Notes under the pieces: generated by a model | What the model was told of the DNA's origin: nothing | Databases searched by the model: none | The model's input: only the letters and a program-made list of their open reading frames with translations | Shown here: piece after piece, positions 11,609-26,849 of the stretch | How positions within the stretch are numbered: the first letter of the stretch is position 1 | How the letters are laid out: every line of letters begins with the position of its first letter | Source: Crocodylus rhombifer | Lineage: Eukaryota; Chordata; Crocodylia; Crocodylidae | Length of the DNA stretch: 64,000 nt | Direction: 5' to 3' | Assembly (NCBI GenBank): GCA_038503035.1 | Contig: JAVSML010020824.1 | Span: 60,599 to 124,598 of the forward strand | Position numbers and translations under genes: made by a program

Positions 11609-14600
11609 GATGACTACCCTTTGTGCCTCTGAATATCTTCCCTTTGATTTTTGATTCACTGAAAACCTTCCCATTCCAAGGATGGAAGAGTGAATCATTC
11701 TTTTAAAATAGTCAGTATAAGCAATTTGGGAGTGGGGATCTTGGCTTGTTAATATCTGTAAAGCTTTCAATAGTCAAACTAAATAAAAATAAATTAACTA
11801 TCAAACACTGGAACTAGTCTCAGCTTTGTTGCATCTTTTTTTCATTGCTGATCTAATTTGGAATGAGCAAAGCAGACAGCAGGAATGGTTTTTGCTTTAT
11901 TCCTTTATCGCGTTTATTTCTTTTTTAGGCCTTGGGTTGGTAGAACTCTACCCCCACCGTGCTGTGACACAAGGCCAGTGGATAGCTCTGATATCACAGC
12001 CAAAGTCTGTGCAGAGCAGATTGCAAGAATTTTGCTGACTGGGATTTTTGTGAGCTGAGTTCTACCTATGCTAACTCTGGGTACATGCTTATGTGTGCAT
12101 GCAAACATTTTACTTTTCAGCCACTTATTCATATTCCACAACTCCTGGCCAGGAAGTTTTCTTTATTTACTACTTCCCTTTTTTCTTTTATTCTTCTAAA
12201 GTTTGTTACTTCTTTATGAGCCTCTATTTGCAAGTCTAGACTCTGCAACACCACTCTGACAGCATTAAATTGTCACATAGTCCCTGGTTTTTACTTTCTT
12301 TGATTAACAAAGTTGACCCTTGCTTTTAAATGTATTTGGTAGGGAGGGCTGTAAATGGAGAAAGAGTTTGTGCGGGTTAAAAGAGTGTCATTATATCAGT
12401 AATAAGCAGGTTTCAAATAGCTAGGAAAAAGCTGTAAAAGTGTCATATCAAATACTATTTTAAAACCAAAAAACACTTTGAAAGGAATAAAAAATAGTCC
12501 AGATATGATCTTCACTTCATATATTGCATATTTCCTGTCTCTTGCTAATGGCCAGTCCTTGAAAGCGGCAGAAACAGTTAATTTGTCTTTGCTTTGTGTT
12601 ATGTTCAGTATCAAGTGAAAATGAACAGCAGTATAACATTGCATATAAAACAGTATTGAATTTCTATTGTGCAGTCTGAGACTGCATTTAATATCTGAGG
12701 TTGTATCTATACTACTATTTAATGCCACCCCTGGGGATTGTTTTTAGCTATCCCAAGTCACATGAATCATTTTACACACCAAACATGAAAGAAAACACAA
12801 GTTGTGGCCCATGCATTCACAGAACGACTTTCTTTCTCTGCTTAAGGCTCTCTAGAAGGCAGTCTCCCCCATTACTTCTTCTGAGTAGGACCTTTCCAAG
12901 AATCACTTTGTCTGCTACTTGCCTTTCCTTCTGTGCTTGGCTTTCATTGTGGACAACAGAGGATGAAGTAGGGTATGTAGGAGCCAAAAGACAGAGGCTG
13001 GCAAATTTCTTGTGTTTTTGGCTTCTAGGTAGGTGCTGAACACACTGTAGGGGAGGAATGGGCTGAGGGTAGAGGATTTTGGGGGTGGACTGGAGTTCTG
13101 CTGAAGGATGAGCTAAGGGGTTTTTAATGTGGCTAGTTAGCAGGTTTGGTTTAGAAGTCAGGCTTGGAAGCAGCCCTGTATAGCAGTAGACCTATACTCC
13201 TTGTCTTGAGTCACTAAGTAAAATCCTTGGTATAATTGTCCATATTCTGCTATTGCTCTGCCCTACCCTGTCCTACATGCAAAATCCTATTGGTATTAAA
13301 CACAGCTCCTATTAAAGCCTGAGGGAACAATAAGTTCCATGGGTGTTTTTTTTGGGTTTTTTTTACACCTGCTTATTTTCTGATGTGCAAGTTCCTAGCA
13401 CCAACTCAGTGGTTAGTCAGTGGGACGTACATATACCTGCTGCATAGCCATTTCTGACCTGATTCCCAAGGGTATAGTGGTTGGAACAATGGAGTCTTCC
13501 CAGTTTGATTTTTACACAACACCTACACGTTACTGTTTTTCAGAATTGTGAGAGCTCCATTCTTGAACAGTGTTTGCTGCATGCAGTTTAAGGTTTTTAT
13601 ACAAGAGGAAGCCAACTCTGTGTCCTTTATGTATGCTGCAACTGATATTAGTTAATTTTTGCCATGCTCATAATTACATGCCAAGTGACAAGTCTGACCT
13701 TTTAGAGCCTACAGTAAATTAGGTAGAGTGGGCAAAGGAAGAGTTGGGACAGGCTGGGTTGCAGAGGGGAGATAAAAATCCATGTTTCATACGTACATTG
13801 AAATTTATTTAATTTTTCTTTATGGAACTTGTACAGTGTGCCAGACCATATGAAATACATTTTTTTTGTATCATCTTTATCATTTTGTTTTTCTAAGAAC
13901 ATTGGGTGGTACATAGGATAAGGTACAAAAAGAAGGCTCTTGGTATAAGTTTTTGCTTTAATATCACCTGAACTACTCCATTCCAATTACAGAATTTACT
14001 TTTTGTGCCAGAGTTGTAAGATTTCATATTAAAAATGTAATTTACAATTATAATAAGACATACTCTAATAACACTTATGCTATAAGTTATTATTTTACAT
14101 TGCTGGTCAGCTGAAGATACAAATGGTGTTTAAGTTGCAGAGGTCTGAATACTGGGTTAAGACAATGGCTTCCATTTAAAAAAATACTAGTTTGCCATCT
14201 ATTTATGAGAGCAGCATGCCAGGAACAGTATAGTCCTGTTTTCTTCATTTTCTCTATATTCAATTAGATGCCTTTTGTCTGAAACACGGCCTGCAAATTG
14301 GGAATTGTGTTTGATACTTGCCTGCTTTGTTGGAAGTAGTATTGTAACACTGATTTTTCTTTCAGAGTTCTTTTTCAGTCAAAAAGGGCAGTTTTGTATA
14401 TTCTGTACCTTAACACTTACCAAAGGGACTTTGGCAGTTCCTCATGGAAGTGATGCTAATCAAATGTTTGACAGATTCACCATCAGTAGCATAGTCAACT
14501 TTTTAACAATGACAAAAGCAAAGGCTACATTAAGGTCTTGATTAACCCTGTGGCAGTACAAAGATTGCACCCATTCTGTGTTGGATAGGGCTGCTGCATC

Positions 14601-17600
14601 CTATGGATACCACTTGCGAGTGAAGGCAAAGCAGCAGTTGTGCTGCTGAACCACCACAAGGGGTTCTGTCAGGAATGGGTAGTTTGATTTCATGGGTAGA
14701 CAGTAGCTTTACCTTGTAAGTAGGGCTCTGGGCCCTAGACCTTGCCCTTTTCTGGAGCATCCCACTTTTGATCAACTCCAAAATGGTAATGGTTGCTGTG
14801 TTTTTATTTTATTAAGGATGCATACCTTCTGGATAGACTTTCCACTAACTACCACGAGATCCATGCCCAAGGCAGAGGCAGATATTACATGGGGTGGACC
14901 TGTGTTTTTGTCTTTTCATTTAATCACAATGTGATGAATGACACAAAGGGCTTTGCCCAACTCCTTAACATTCTGCCTTGCCTTCCAGACACTTAACACT
15001 GGAAAATTTGAGCTTGCCTAATATAATTTCAGCATTTAAAGGGATTTATCTGGCCACATCTCCATGAACCCCCCAGTAAGCTCAACCTCTCCCCCAGTAC
15101 ATGGCATGCATGTGTTCACACAACACAACTGAATGGCAAGTGTACTTCTGACTAAAAAGCATTGCAGATGGACTCAGAGTTGCCTTTTATGTGAGCACCA
15201 AATGTAACTGTGGTTAACACAATGTGAGGGCAAGTCAGTATGACTTATATATTCAGAGTGCAGGAAGGAAGGAGCCTTTTCAAGACAAAGATGGAATAAG
15301 GTTTGGTCCGTTAGTTATTTTGCTAAAACCCTGCTGTTGTAGTCACTCAGCATGAAACTTACACCCAATTACCAGTGTTGTAATTTATGGTACTATTTAT
15401 GTCACCTCTGAGTCTGGCCCATAATCTTTCCCTGAGATATTAAAATACTGAGCTAGTGAGTTCTTGACTAATTAGATAAGACTGTGTTAATAAACGCATC
15501 CATAGCAATACCTTTTACTGCCTATACAGAAATGTAAGTTGCTTTTCTGTGCGTTAAAAGAGTGGAGAATTCTGCATCATAACTGGCTGAACTGAACTGT
15601 GTTCTTGAAGCAGTTTGGAAGTGTTTTGTAGGAAAGATAGAAAGGGACACAGCATCCCAACTTGTTTTCCAGAATTGCAGTCCAAAAACACATCTTTACA
15701 GTGTTGGCTAGAAACAACAAGAGAGAGAGCAACTGAATGAAGTGGTAAGTGTAAACTTTTAAACAAATGCCAAAAATAAAATCAGCTTACCTTACTTTTT
15801 CCACCTTACATAGAAGTTTCCAACCACATCAAGTAAAAAGGCTGAGTGGGTGTATAGTGTTTATTATCACTAAGTTATACATACCACATTAACAAGTACA
15901 TCTTTTTTGTTCCTGACTATTGGTTTTAAAACGGCTTTGACAAGGACAGGGAAAAATATTTAAGATATGCAGACATGATACTTTACCTGATTTTGGGGAG
16001 AGGGCTAGCAAAAGCGGTAATAATTTATTCTTTTCTCTATTTTGCCACCTGCTATTGTAGGTTGATTTGAAAGAGAAATTGTGGGAGTACAGAATTCAAT
16101 GGCAAGGTGTTACTTGCAATTGCAATAAGAGATAGTATTAAGTGTTTCTACATTGATTGTGTTTTACAGTACTTCCATCATCTTATATAAGTAGTATGAA
16201 ATCTTTCTGGGTACCAGCAAAAAAAACCCTGAAACCCAGAACTACACCTGTGTGCTGTGAATATGATGCAATTTCTATATTGTAAAACTCCTTTACAGTG
16301 AGACTGAACCATAGGTAGAGAGATTTCAAGGGGAGATCTGACGGTGAAAGTGAATCAATGGCTCCGAAAAAGAGAAGGCTCAGTATGAGAGAATGCAAAC
16401 GAATAAGCCACTCTTGAGTGTCCCATCTCCAAATTAGGAAAGAGACTGAGAAGTGGTTAGAGCAGGATGGGTGTAGATGAGTAGATGGATATGTGTAGGA
16501 TGCACAAAGCCTATGGTAAGTTTCTGAAAACTGGGAGAGTGTTTTTCTAGTCTATAGACAGGAGCTGGATTGAAATTACTAAAGTCAGTTTAGCTTGAGA
16601 GGTGGCGATACATCTGACTAAGAATGAGTTCCACCTACCTGAAGAACAAGAGCATTTTGGCCATGGCATTTTAAGACTCTGTAGGTTGAAAAGTAGAATA
16701 ACTTGTAATTATATGGAAAGGAAGTGATTAAGGCATGATTAAGGATTTCAGAATAGGTGGAGTAAATTAAGGATGAATGCTACCAAACTTCTCTGGGCAG
16801 AAATTCATAAATCACAGAATTGGAGGAGGATTTTGGCGACAAGGTTAAGAGCTGTAAAAGGAGAATGTTGTGCATCTGGAAACATAGGACAAAGAAGACT
16901 TTGTTACCTTGCACCATTTTAGTCTTTCATGCTTTGTTTTAGTGTAGCCAGGAGTTGGCAGACTGATAGGAACATGAAATGGATCAGAGACTGAGCGAGC
17001 TTAGGCACAGAGTTGGGAGTCATCCTTGTGAAGGTACCCCATTAAAGTATTTTCCCAGAAACTTGACAGTAAACTCTCTGCTACAGGCTTTCAAGTTAGA
17101 TGTAACTTTTCTGTAAATGTATTATTAGTTTTTCAATGGATGCATTGATAAGGTGATTTTTTTTTCTAATGTATAGCATACCTGCTTTTGAATATAGATG
17201 GGTATTCCCTCTTTTTTAAGGAACTAATAGGCAGAAATACAAAAAGAATGGCATCAGCCCTGCCTCACTGCTTTCCTGACTTCATTCCTTAATTGCTGCA
17301 GTTTCACTATTTTAGATATAGATATAGATATAATTTTTTCCAATGTCAAAATTTTACCTCATTAAGAAATGAAGAGAAGCTGTAGTGTCCAGTTTTAATC
17401 AGCCCTCTTTATTTGTTCATGACCTGATGTGACCAAATTTCTGCTCCTGCGGTGATCTCTTTAGGAACAAAAATTTCAACCAGCCTTTTTTTCCATAGAG
17501 AGCAATGCCTTGGAGAGCACTTTGAACAGTAGCATTTTCGATGAATGTCAGGAGGAAAGTTGAAAAAAATAACAGCTTTATTTGTTCTGCCTTTTCTTTG

Positions 17601-20600
17601 AGGGCAAGTTCTACCATAGCTGGGTGGATGGATTCAGGGATTCTTCTAGCCCAGGAACAGTGGGATATTTTGATTATTGTTCTTGCTGTTGCATCATTAA
17701 CTCACTACTTGTAGGCCTTACAGAAGAAGAAATGAGTTTTTGCTGTTTGAGGGGAAGGCATTTGAGGATTAGGAAAAGTAAAAATATCTTCAGTATCACT
17801 GCTGGTCGGATTTCTTTCGAGGAATGAAGCTGTTAGGCACTGTGACACCAGGAAAGGTATCTTACTTCTAGGGTCCAGGAGCAGGGCTCTTATTTCTCTT
17901 GTCTCTTCTAAGAGGTTTGACATTTTCAAAATCTTTTCCAGTGGCTCCATATTTCTGCTCTTCTTGCATTTTCCAGACTATCCCTTTCCAGAAAAGGGAA
18001 TTGTTCATTCGGCTTGGGAGGCACTCATCCAGAGATTTTTTTTAAAGTCCAGGTGGCCTAACTTCAATTGCTCATCTTAACCTGCCCATATTCTTGAATT
18101 TCTTGGGTTACTTGGAGACCCAAATATCTTTAAGAATTGTGTCTTTCCTTTCTTTCCCAGGGTTTTGTCACAGGCTATTGCCAGCATTAGTTTCCACCAG
18201 AACTGAAATGCTCATTTCAGACAACTTTGCTTCTTGCTTTTGCCCTTGGCTCTGACCTCTTCATAATTAGGTTGTGACTGATAAAGTATTGGTGGAAGGT
18301 TCTCTGATCAATTGGTCATCTTCCCTGTGTCTTAGAGGCATTAAGTTAGCTGTTGTTTCTGAATACAGAATGTTTTCACTGTGCCCTTCCCTAGTTTTTC
18401 TTTTTTTTCCTGTAAAGATATTTAATTTTATAGGCCGTGGCATCCTCTGGTTTTTGTATAAGGTCTAGCTGAAATAAAATAGCTCTTATGCATGCATATT
18501 GGTCTAACCTGCCATAGTGAGAGTTGCTTGTAGAGAGAGTTGGAAAGGTGGATGCATCTTACTGTATATAAGGCCCTGCAGCATTGTGTCTGTGGTAGGA
18601 TCTGATTATAGGAGTTGATACTGAGTTCCTGTCAGTCATAAAGTGAACGGTAGAAATCAAATTAATAGTCAATCTCAGATAATCATATCAATCTAAGGTG
18701 TTGCTTTAATGATGAATTAAATAATAGATTCCCTCAATATATGTTGCTTTTTTAACTTTTGATCCCGAGACCTGCAGTGTATAAGGGGATGGTGAAATGA
18801 CTTTGTGTCTCTCTTACTTTAGTTTGCTTTTGATACCTACAAGCTTGTCTACCTCATCATTTGGGGTGAGTGCTGCAGAGGATGGGTCCTTGTTATAAAA
18901 TAAAGACAGTGGCTTCTTGATACTGTATAGAATGAGACACCGTGATGCCGCATGGTGCTTTCTGTCACTCAACTGTTGTTAGTCATTATAATATTACGTT
19001 AAATAATAAATAGTCATTAAATATCACATTAAAAGCATGAGACTATGCAACAGTTCCTTAACATAATTCCAGCAAGGAAATGATGTAGAAGAACAGTTTG
19101 CTACAAATGCTAAAACCTGTAATAGCATAAAAGAAATAAAGAAATGCTGCACACCTTAAATCAAGAGCTCCATGGCTGATAGAGCATGACTACTCAAGAA
19201 TCCTTTCATTTATTTCCAGATAACAGAAAGCTACTACCATTTCAACAAAAAGTCTCCTTTTAAGCCTCAAGCCTGTCATGTGAGCCTCTTCTAAGCAGAT
19301 ACCATAACTAACTTGAAATACGAGGAAAGATCAATCACTTTTAAGTTCTTCATGGCACAGAGTACAAAGATAAGATGCTATTCATTTCTTGCATTGGGCA
19401 TGAAAGCGATGTACTTTGCACTCAACATTTTGGAGTTTGTCTCATAAAACCCCTTCCCCCTAAATAAATTACTGTGTCACATGTCATGATATCTTGTGAT
19501 AGTTCTCAACTTAACTTTCATCACTACTGCAAGTACCAAAATAAGGTCAGAACAGAAAAAGACAATTAAAAGTAGAGCAAATAAGCTTGGATTTATAGAT
19601 TTTAAGGCAAAAAGGGATGGTTACAAGCATAGCATCTGACAGCTGCACAACACCAGCCATAGGGTTTCACACAGTAATTTCTGTTTCAAGCACATCACTT
19701 CTGTAGGTGATTAAAATAGGATGCAGTCTTGAGTTAGATTCCTCAGCTGGTAGACCATCAACTTCTTAAGTTTTTCCAGCAGTTAACTGTCCTCGTTGTT
19801 AAGAGTTTGCACCTTCTATTGTGTCTAATTTTGTCTAGTTTTAGTTTCCAAATACTGGATCTTTTTATGGCTTTTTCCGTTAGATAAAAAAAATCCTGAA
19901 CAGTCACCTGCGTCTTCACAAAATCTTTCTTTTTTTTTTCCAAGTTTCTCACCCTAATTGTTTTGCAGAACTTTTCTTTTTGGAGTTCAGCTGGAGATGA
20001 AGAAAACACTCAAATGATGTATAGTAATAGCTTGCACTGTACCTTGCAGTATGCCAAGACTGGCAAGAGTTGCTATATACTAAGTGGAATCATAGAACTC
20101 CTAGACTTTTAGTAGTGAAGAACAGTCATTTGTAACACTTGTGGTGCATTTGGTATCTGGTTACATTTATTCCTGGTTTTGGCAGTCAAGCATTATTTGT
20201 TTAGGCTGGCTTGGGAGAGACTTCAACTTGGAAAATTGATTTAATTTTCAGTACCTTAAACGGATCAATACTGACAAAAACAATGTTATGCACTACTTTT
20301 TATGGTGTGGTTGAGCCTGTGCAAAGGTAGAATATATCACCTGGTTTGATAAAGGTTTTTAAGTTAGGGGTATGGAGCTACAGGAACAAAGGATGGGAAA
20401 CTCATAGTAGCATGTACAGAATTGTCTATGCTTTTCCACACAACTAAGCTTTCAGCTAGAAGCGGGATCAGTCATTTGCTTTTATTTTCTCAGTGATGCA
20501 TACTATTTAAAGCCAAATTCTGACTGTAATGGGATCTTTTTCCTGTCTTTTCCCTAGAATGGCTCCTAAAAATCTAGTAATGAAACGTTTTGTCCTCTTG

Positions 20601-20602
20601 AG
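11609..20602. other. Long stretch of intronic DNA with no recognisable gene
   Basis: About 9 kb of AT-rich sequence with only homopolymer runs (for example near 13350 and 17155) and a short TAGATA run at 17313-17332. Open frames are all below about 112 codons with no domain I recognise. No RNA gene or transposon end was identified. Confidence 0.55.
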
Positions 20603-21049
20603 TGGTTGGCCTAATTCATGGGGGCTGCCCCCCAGTTCCACAGTCCAAGCACAGTGGTGGTCACTATTTTTACAGTGGAACATGGCAACCCCCTTCCCCC
20701 CAGCATCTGATTGACCGAGGGGCCCTGGAAGTTCTGCCCCTCCCAAAGATTGACAGATCTCTGTGGAGAGTCTTGACTTCTGGGGCCCCTTGGTCAATCA
20801 GAGGCATGGGGGGAGGGGAAGGGGCTGTGCTCTGCTGCGAAAACCTCTTTTCCCCCTTCACTCCCATGCTTCAGGATGCCAGGCTTCCCATTTCTGTTTT
20901 TACTTCCTCCCCCACCCCCCCAGTTGCTGGCCATTTTCCAGCTTTCTCATGGTCCCTGCACTTTTTCCTCAAGGACTGGGCTTTTTCATGGGGGACCTAC
21001 CAAATTTGCAGTTTCTGTGGAGATCACTAATTTTGTAGGACTCTACCTA
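20603..21049. mobile_element. hAT-like non-autonomous element
   Basis: The right end read on the minus strand is TAGGTAGAGTCCTACAAAAT, and the left end contains GGCCTAATTCATGGGGG. Both match the TAGGTAGGGCCCTACC-ended elements known from reptile genomes (recalled pattern). The interior is C-rich. No clean target duplication was seen, so ends are approximate. Confidence 0.55.
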
Positions 21050-21719
21050 TGACAGTATGTTTGGTGGGCCAAATTCTATTGTTAGCATTAAGTGGCTGAT
21101 TCTGTGGGATGTACTTATCTCCTATTGAGTGGACTTAGCACCTCACAGTGTTCAACATATTGCAGCACATTATTAATCCTGGAGTTGGATCAGTGTCTTG
21201 GATTATTTTAGTTAATTTTACTAACAAAATGAGCTGTTAGAGATGCCTTGAATCTTTTATTGATAAGATTTTTAATTTTTTCCAAATGCCAAGATGACAG
21301 CAGGAAGTAATTATCATTAGCAATAGTTAGACCTTGGCATTTATTACCTGCCAAACTGCATGCTTCCATGATAAGAAGAAAACTATTTGCACAGACCTTT
21401 GTTTGTAAGTGCAGTGCCATGATTCATGATGGAGTCCCTTGGGTTACATCTGTGTGTGAGTGGACTGGAAGAGTTATAGGCCTCCCCACTAGCAGAGTGT
21501 TTTGCATTCTTCTCATTGTAGTGCCTTCTTGAGGCACCTTGGTGCTCACTTTTTATGGCTGTCTGGATGGGCTCCACAAAGTGAGTTGCATGCATGTTGT
21601 GTTTCTGTATCACTTTTGTCTCAAGTTAGCTTTTGGCCGTTGGGGGGTTCATGGTGAAAATGAAGCAAAACTAGTTAAAATGTTCATAATGTGTTAGTTA
21701 CTGCCAAAATCTTTTGGCA

Positions 21720-21830
21720 ACCATACTAAAACTTCTTTACTGTCCGAGCCCTCAAGGCCTGGAATAGACTCCCTCCACAGGTGGTGCAAGTACCTACTCT
21801 GGACTCCTTTAAGAAGCCTGAAATTGAAAT
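21720..21830 (+). pseudogene. Ancient CR1/L3-like LINE scrap (3' end of ORF2)
   Basis: Translation gives a segment like RALKAWNRLPPQVVQVPTL, the conserved C-terminal WNxLP motif of CR1-group reverse transcriptase proteins; the same motif (WNQLPRKVV) occurs in the intact-looking CR1 at 30.7 kb. Only about 35 codons survive. It is much older than the CR1 copies at 29.5 and 47-49 kb. Confidence 0.65.
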
Positions 21831-24800
21831 TGAGCCACCGAGCAATTTTATGGCATTTTAATTGTCAGCGATTTATTTTTAAGAGTCTATGTTATTTTGA
21901 CACATGGGAGCAGTCTGGAGTGCTCTGACGTGTAAATGCTCCTCAACAGTATAGTAGATATGTTGTATTTTGCACCATATAAAAAAATATTTTATCTGGT
22001 TAAAAAGAGAAAGGGAAAGCAGTGTCACAGTACCGAAATGTGATTAGTTTCAATTAGTGCTTGACGTATATTGAGGTAATCTTTCCTGAAAGGCCTTTGA
22101 ATTTCCAACTGGAGACTCTTGCCTATTGGCACACAAACTGATTCTTTTTTTTTTTTTTTTTTTGGAAGATTCTGAGTAACAGTTGCCCTTTCTTCACAGG
22201 ACTTGTACATTTTTGTTTTTGTTTGAGGTCAAAACCATTAAAGACTATGTCAGACCAATGACTAGAACATTTTGTACCGAATGTGAGAGCTTAGGGAGCG
22301 GGAAGAGATAATCCCATCTACAATTTTAGGGCCTGATGCTCTCAATCTCTCCTTAGGTAAGGAGTCCTATAGAGATCACTGGGACCACTAGCATGAACAA
22401 AGATTACGTGCAGATCAGGGCCAAGCTGTGCTTCTTCTTAAACGATGTAACAACATGGGCAGTTTATTGTATGTTGTCCAGTACTTTAAATGGAAGAAAA
22501 ATCTTAACCTTGTAAGAGGTTAATTGCATAGAAATTTTGCCTTTTTTGTTATATGGGCAAAAGTTAAGCTAAGATAAGGTCTGGGCCTGGGGGAATGGCT
22601 TTTTAAAAAGGGTGTGCACAAACAGCAGCATTAACATGCATTACACTATCTAGCTCAGAGGAGCACTGTAAATTCATTCGTGCACTTTTCAGGAATTATT
22701 TGCATAATTGCTCCAATTCCTTGTTTTCCCATATCTTGTGTAGTTTTTTACATGGTGCAGGGTGAGAGTTTACACTGTCAGTCAGAAAGCTGGTGTTTTA
22801 CACTGCCCATGTATTTATTCCTTAGTAATTTAAATGATTAGAGTATAACCTTACTGTTTTGGTGCTATGTTAGCACCTAGCATAAAGTGGTTCTGGTCCA
22901 TGAATAGGATGCCTACATGCCAGAGTGGTGATAGTGGTAATAGTAATAAAATAATCTATGAAGTCCAGGGTAAATTACAAATTGATACCAATGAATGCAT
23001 ACTACTTTAGAAGTACATACTCTGTCTCTTGAGAGGTGGTGTCCATCACCATTGCAGAATTAGGCACAGAGAGCAGAGGTGCTCTGTTAATGCTTATAAC
23101 TGGATAGTTTTGGTTTATTTTTTCTACTGCTTACAGTGCACTCATTTTGATAGTGGTGGTATGGGGTTAAGAGTTCCTGTGTTAGTCAAATGAGAAACTC
23201 AAATTCTTTCTGTTCCAGCCGGTATAGGCAGAACTTCATGTAAGACAACAGCTGACAATGACAAACACGGCAGCTGCCACAGATGCAGGAAAATACAAGT
23301 GTGCAAATACCCCATCTGTTTCCCCCCCCCTCCTCTTTTCCTTCTTTGTTGACAACATTACTATTTATTCTACTGAAACCTTATGCATCTATCACTAACC
23401 ATCTTCATGAATGTTCAGAACATGCTGAAATACTGGGCTGCCTCCCAATCTCTCACTCCCTCCTTACTTATGTGTCATGGGAGGAAAAAAAAAACTAGAC
23501 TGAGATGGGTTTTCCAGGGTCATTTTATTGTAGTCATGCTGATGGCAGCAATTTGTAGCTGAAGCAGCTGATTTGTTAATCTTATAGAAAGATTACATTA
23601 AATACTGTGTTTACTTCCTCAGAGGTGATGGTCTGTTTGGGTTTTTTTATTTTCTTCTTTTTTTGTCCTCAGTTAGTATTAGTGACTCAGCTGTCATTGA
23701 TTCTGAAGAGTGGCTAGGGTTATAGCCATGACTGGATGAACTCAAAGAACTCATTCCTACTCAGAATAATTAATATGGTTGATACAAAACTGATAGAAGG
23801 CTTCACTTAAGTTCAGAAGGCTATGATTCAAGTCCATGAAATAAATTGAAAGCCAGTTTGTTCTCATCTCCCACCCCCATGTTTATCATATTAAATAAGA
23901 CCTTGATCTGTGGTAGAGTTAAGCATCTATCTCACTTAGCACACTGGGAGTATTCCCATTGAATCCAATGAAAACTGCTCACACTGTGTAAAGTTAAGAG
24001 CATGCGCAAGTCTTTTTCAGGATCAGAATCTTATCTTGTGTGTGGATTGATACAGGCTGAATCAGTGTTTAGAGCTCTGTGAACAGAATGATTTTTTTCT
24101 GGTCTTGAAAAGACCTGCTAGAGAAAATTCTCTATTGTTTCATCTCCTTAATCTTACAGCAGATATCCTCAGTGAGATAGTTGCCTGTGTACTTCTAGTA
24201 GGAGAGAGAAATCTTGAAGAGAAAGTACCCCTCTTCATTTCTGCATTTTCAAAAAATCTTGTTATATGATTGCAAATGTAAAGACAGCCCCATCTGTATC
24301 TGTATGAGAAGGAAAAAAAATGTGTAAAATGTTTGTTTGTTCGCCTTTCAAATATTCTGTATATCAGATCGCATTATTGTACTCCTGGACAGCTTCGTGC
24401 ACTTGCATTCTCTGTACAGCATGCCTGTCAGTGAATTCATCAGGGAGGGGAAAAAATCCTGATAATTATTGACCAGATCCTCCTTTCTTTCTGGTCTCAC
24501 CAGTTCAGCTGCTTTTCTAGGGTGCTTGCAACATAAATCTTGTTAATGACAAATCCTATTCTGCCTGTATATTTTTGAGGAATGGCATTCATGAAGTTAG
24601 TAATGTAGATGTTTAAAAACAACAGCATGTGCATGCGTGCTCATACACCCACTCAGATCATGATACTTGACATTCTCTATTAATGTCTTGCCTAGGTCTT
24701 GTCTTTGTAGGCACTTAACATGCATTATCTTTAAGGTTATGAGTCAGCCCAACTTTATTGTGACCCAAGTCCTCCCAGCAGAGATAGTATGCAAGGCATG

Positions 24801-26849
24801 AGGTGTGGGCATGGAGCCAAGTTCCCGGAAATACAGAGTCTGCTTTAGTTGCAGCAGCAGCCTTGGAGCAGGTGTCTCAGAGACTGGAGGCCATCTGAGA
24901 GAACAGACAAATGACACATCCAAAAAAGCAAATGTGTTAATGTCAGCAGGTCCCAGATCATTTTTCCTGGGGCATGGGGCTATTTTTTATGAAGGGATTA
25001 GATGTTTTGAGCCAGTACCACCTGGACGGAAAGGGTGGTGGTAAGGGACCAGTTTGTGGTAAACGCAGAGCAAAAACCAAATGAAGCAAAATGCTGCTAT
25101 ACCCAGTCTTACCCTAACATTTTACTTGAATGTATTTTGACTAGTGCTGTTTGTCTGGCTGTCTGTAGGGATTGTAAACTCTTGCTTTCTGGATGATGGC
25201 TGGATTTATCCAGCTGTAAGGGTTGGAGTTGGCCTTGGCTTGCTCCCCAAGCAAACCTGTTGAAATCAAGAGATGTTCAAGGGTCAAGATGAATTTGGTC
25301 CCAAATTACTCATTGTTTTACTTCACTCAGATGATTGAAACATAAAGCATAGTCCTAAGCATAAGCTAGAGTGTGGGCTGCTCCTCTTCCCACCCATGCA
25401 TTGGATGACGTGGTGCTAATGTATTGCCTTTCATTGTCTGTGGCCTTGGACAATTACCCCTAAACCTACTCTTCCTATTAATAACATTAAATACTAAGGT
25501 ACCACTCTAGTTCCAACATCTGCTTGAAAAGAAATGCTTAGTGTGTTACAGGTTCAAACTTGGATCTCTCAACCACTCCACTCACCACTTAGCTATTTGG
25601 GATTTGGTGTCAGGGTGTGGTGCTAATAATGTGTTGGAAGTATTTAAACATTTTGACGACAACCTAGCTTTAAAGTCAACACTGAACATCTGTGCTTTGT
25701 GAATATTTCCATACGAGTTTCTCAAGTTCAGTAAATAGCTAATGAAAATAGACTTCGTTTATCTGTTCATTTTGCTCCAGTTCTGGGATCTCCTGGGTGG
25801 TGGTACTGTTGGCTATTTATGAAACATGGGGATGTTCTGCTTGTTGTATTGGAGGGGTGATTCACTGAAAATGGAACAAGAGTTTACTTTCTATGTGGTC
25901 TGCCATGAAGCATATTTTACCTCATGCATTTAAAAGAAAAAGTCTAGTCATATCAGTTATACAGTATATAATTCATCAGCATGTCGGATTAAAGTAAAGA
26001 ACAGTTCTTGAGATGAATCATGTGAGGAATGAGATTGATTTAAACGTCCAGTGCCTCTTCCCTTTTAAATTAGTTTACTCTGCTTAAGGATTTTATCCAG
26101 TATAATTAGTGTATCTAAAACTTTTAAGTCTGCAAAAACTCAGAATGCTGAAAACAGTGGGGAGTGTCCGCCTGGAGGAAATAGAGCTTCTGCTCACATA
26201 TAACTTGTTCTGTCCAGGCTGCAGACAGGGTATAACTATGTTGAAACTATTCAGCTTTTGTGACTATAGCAGCTGCTTGGTAAGGGGTAAGGTTGTTCCA
26301 AAGGATCCTCTTCAGGACTGGTACTCCTGTCTTATAGAACACACTAATGGCAGGTAGAATAAAGAGTGGATGGGGTAAGGAGTCTTTAAATGGGACTGTA
26401 TCAGTACTGACTTGTCCAGTTTTTACATAGTGCCCTGTTCACACCATCTCACCTACCAAGAGTTTGCAGAAACTAGACATATGTTTATAATTTCTTTCCA
26501 AATATTACACTTAAAACTTGGCTGATACTGTGTATGCAATAATTACACATACAGCAATACTTCACCTAGCACATAGATTGAGATGACAACTTTTTATTTC
26601 ATAAATGTGTTAATGTTTTAGAGTTCCATTATGTCTCAAAGACATACCAGATCATAAATTTGTTGGTAGTAATATAGGCATCCTCTGGTAAGTTTTTATA
26701 AAAAGAAGATGCCCATTTTTCCAAACTGTCCCATTGACTCAACCATCGCTTCCTAATCTGCACCCTGATCATATTAGCATTATAATAGTTCTCTGCCTAT
26801 AAATAATTTTTGGTGCAATTCTGCATTCCTCACACCTGCATAAATTCCT
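21831..26849. other. Intronic DNA; poly-T tract at 22145-22163 and possible SINE relic at 25545-25612
   Basis: Mostly unique AT-rich sequence. At 25545-25612 the minus strand reads GGAGTGGTTGAGAGATCC and GTTTGAACC, weakly resembling a tRNA-derived SINE head. Near 23950 the phrase CCCATTGAATCCAATG recalls an ancient L3/CR1 tail. No gene recognised. Confidence 0.45.

Noticed and set aside
10697..11632. Open frames up to 168 codons in the G/C-run hAT copy
   Set aside because: All frames are open because of composition. The region has defined transposon ends and no recognisable protein.
25545..25612. tRNA gene on the minus strand
   Set aside because: Box A/B-like words are weak, and no cloverleaf could be built. 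At best a SINE relic.
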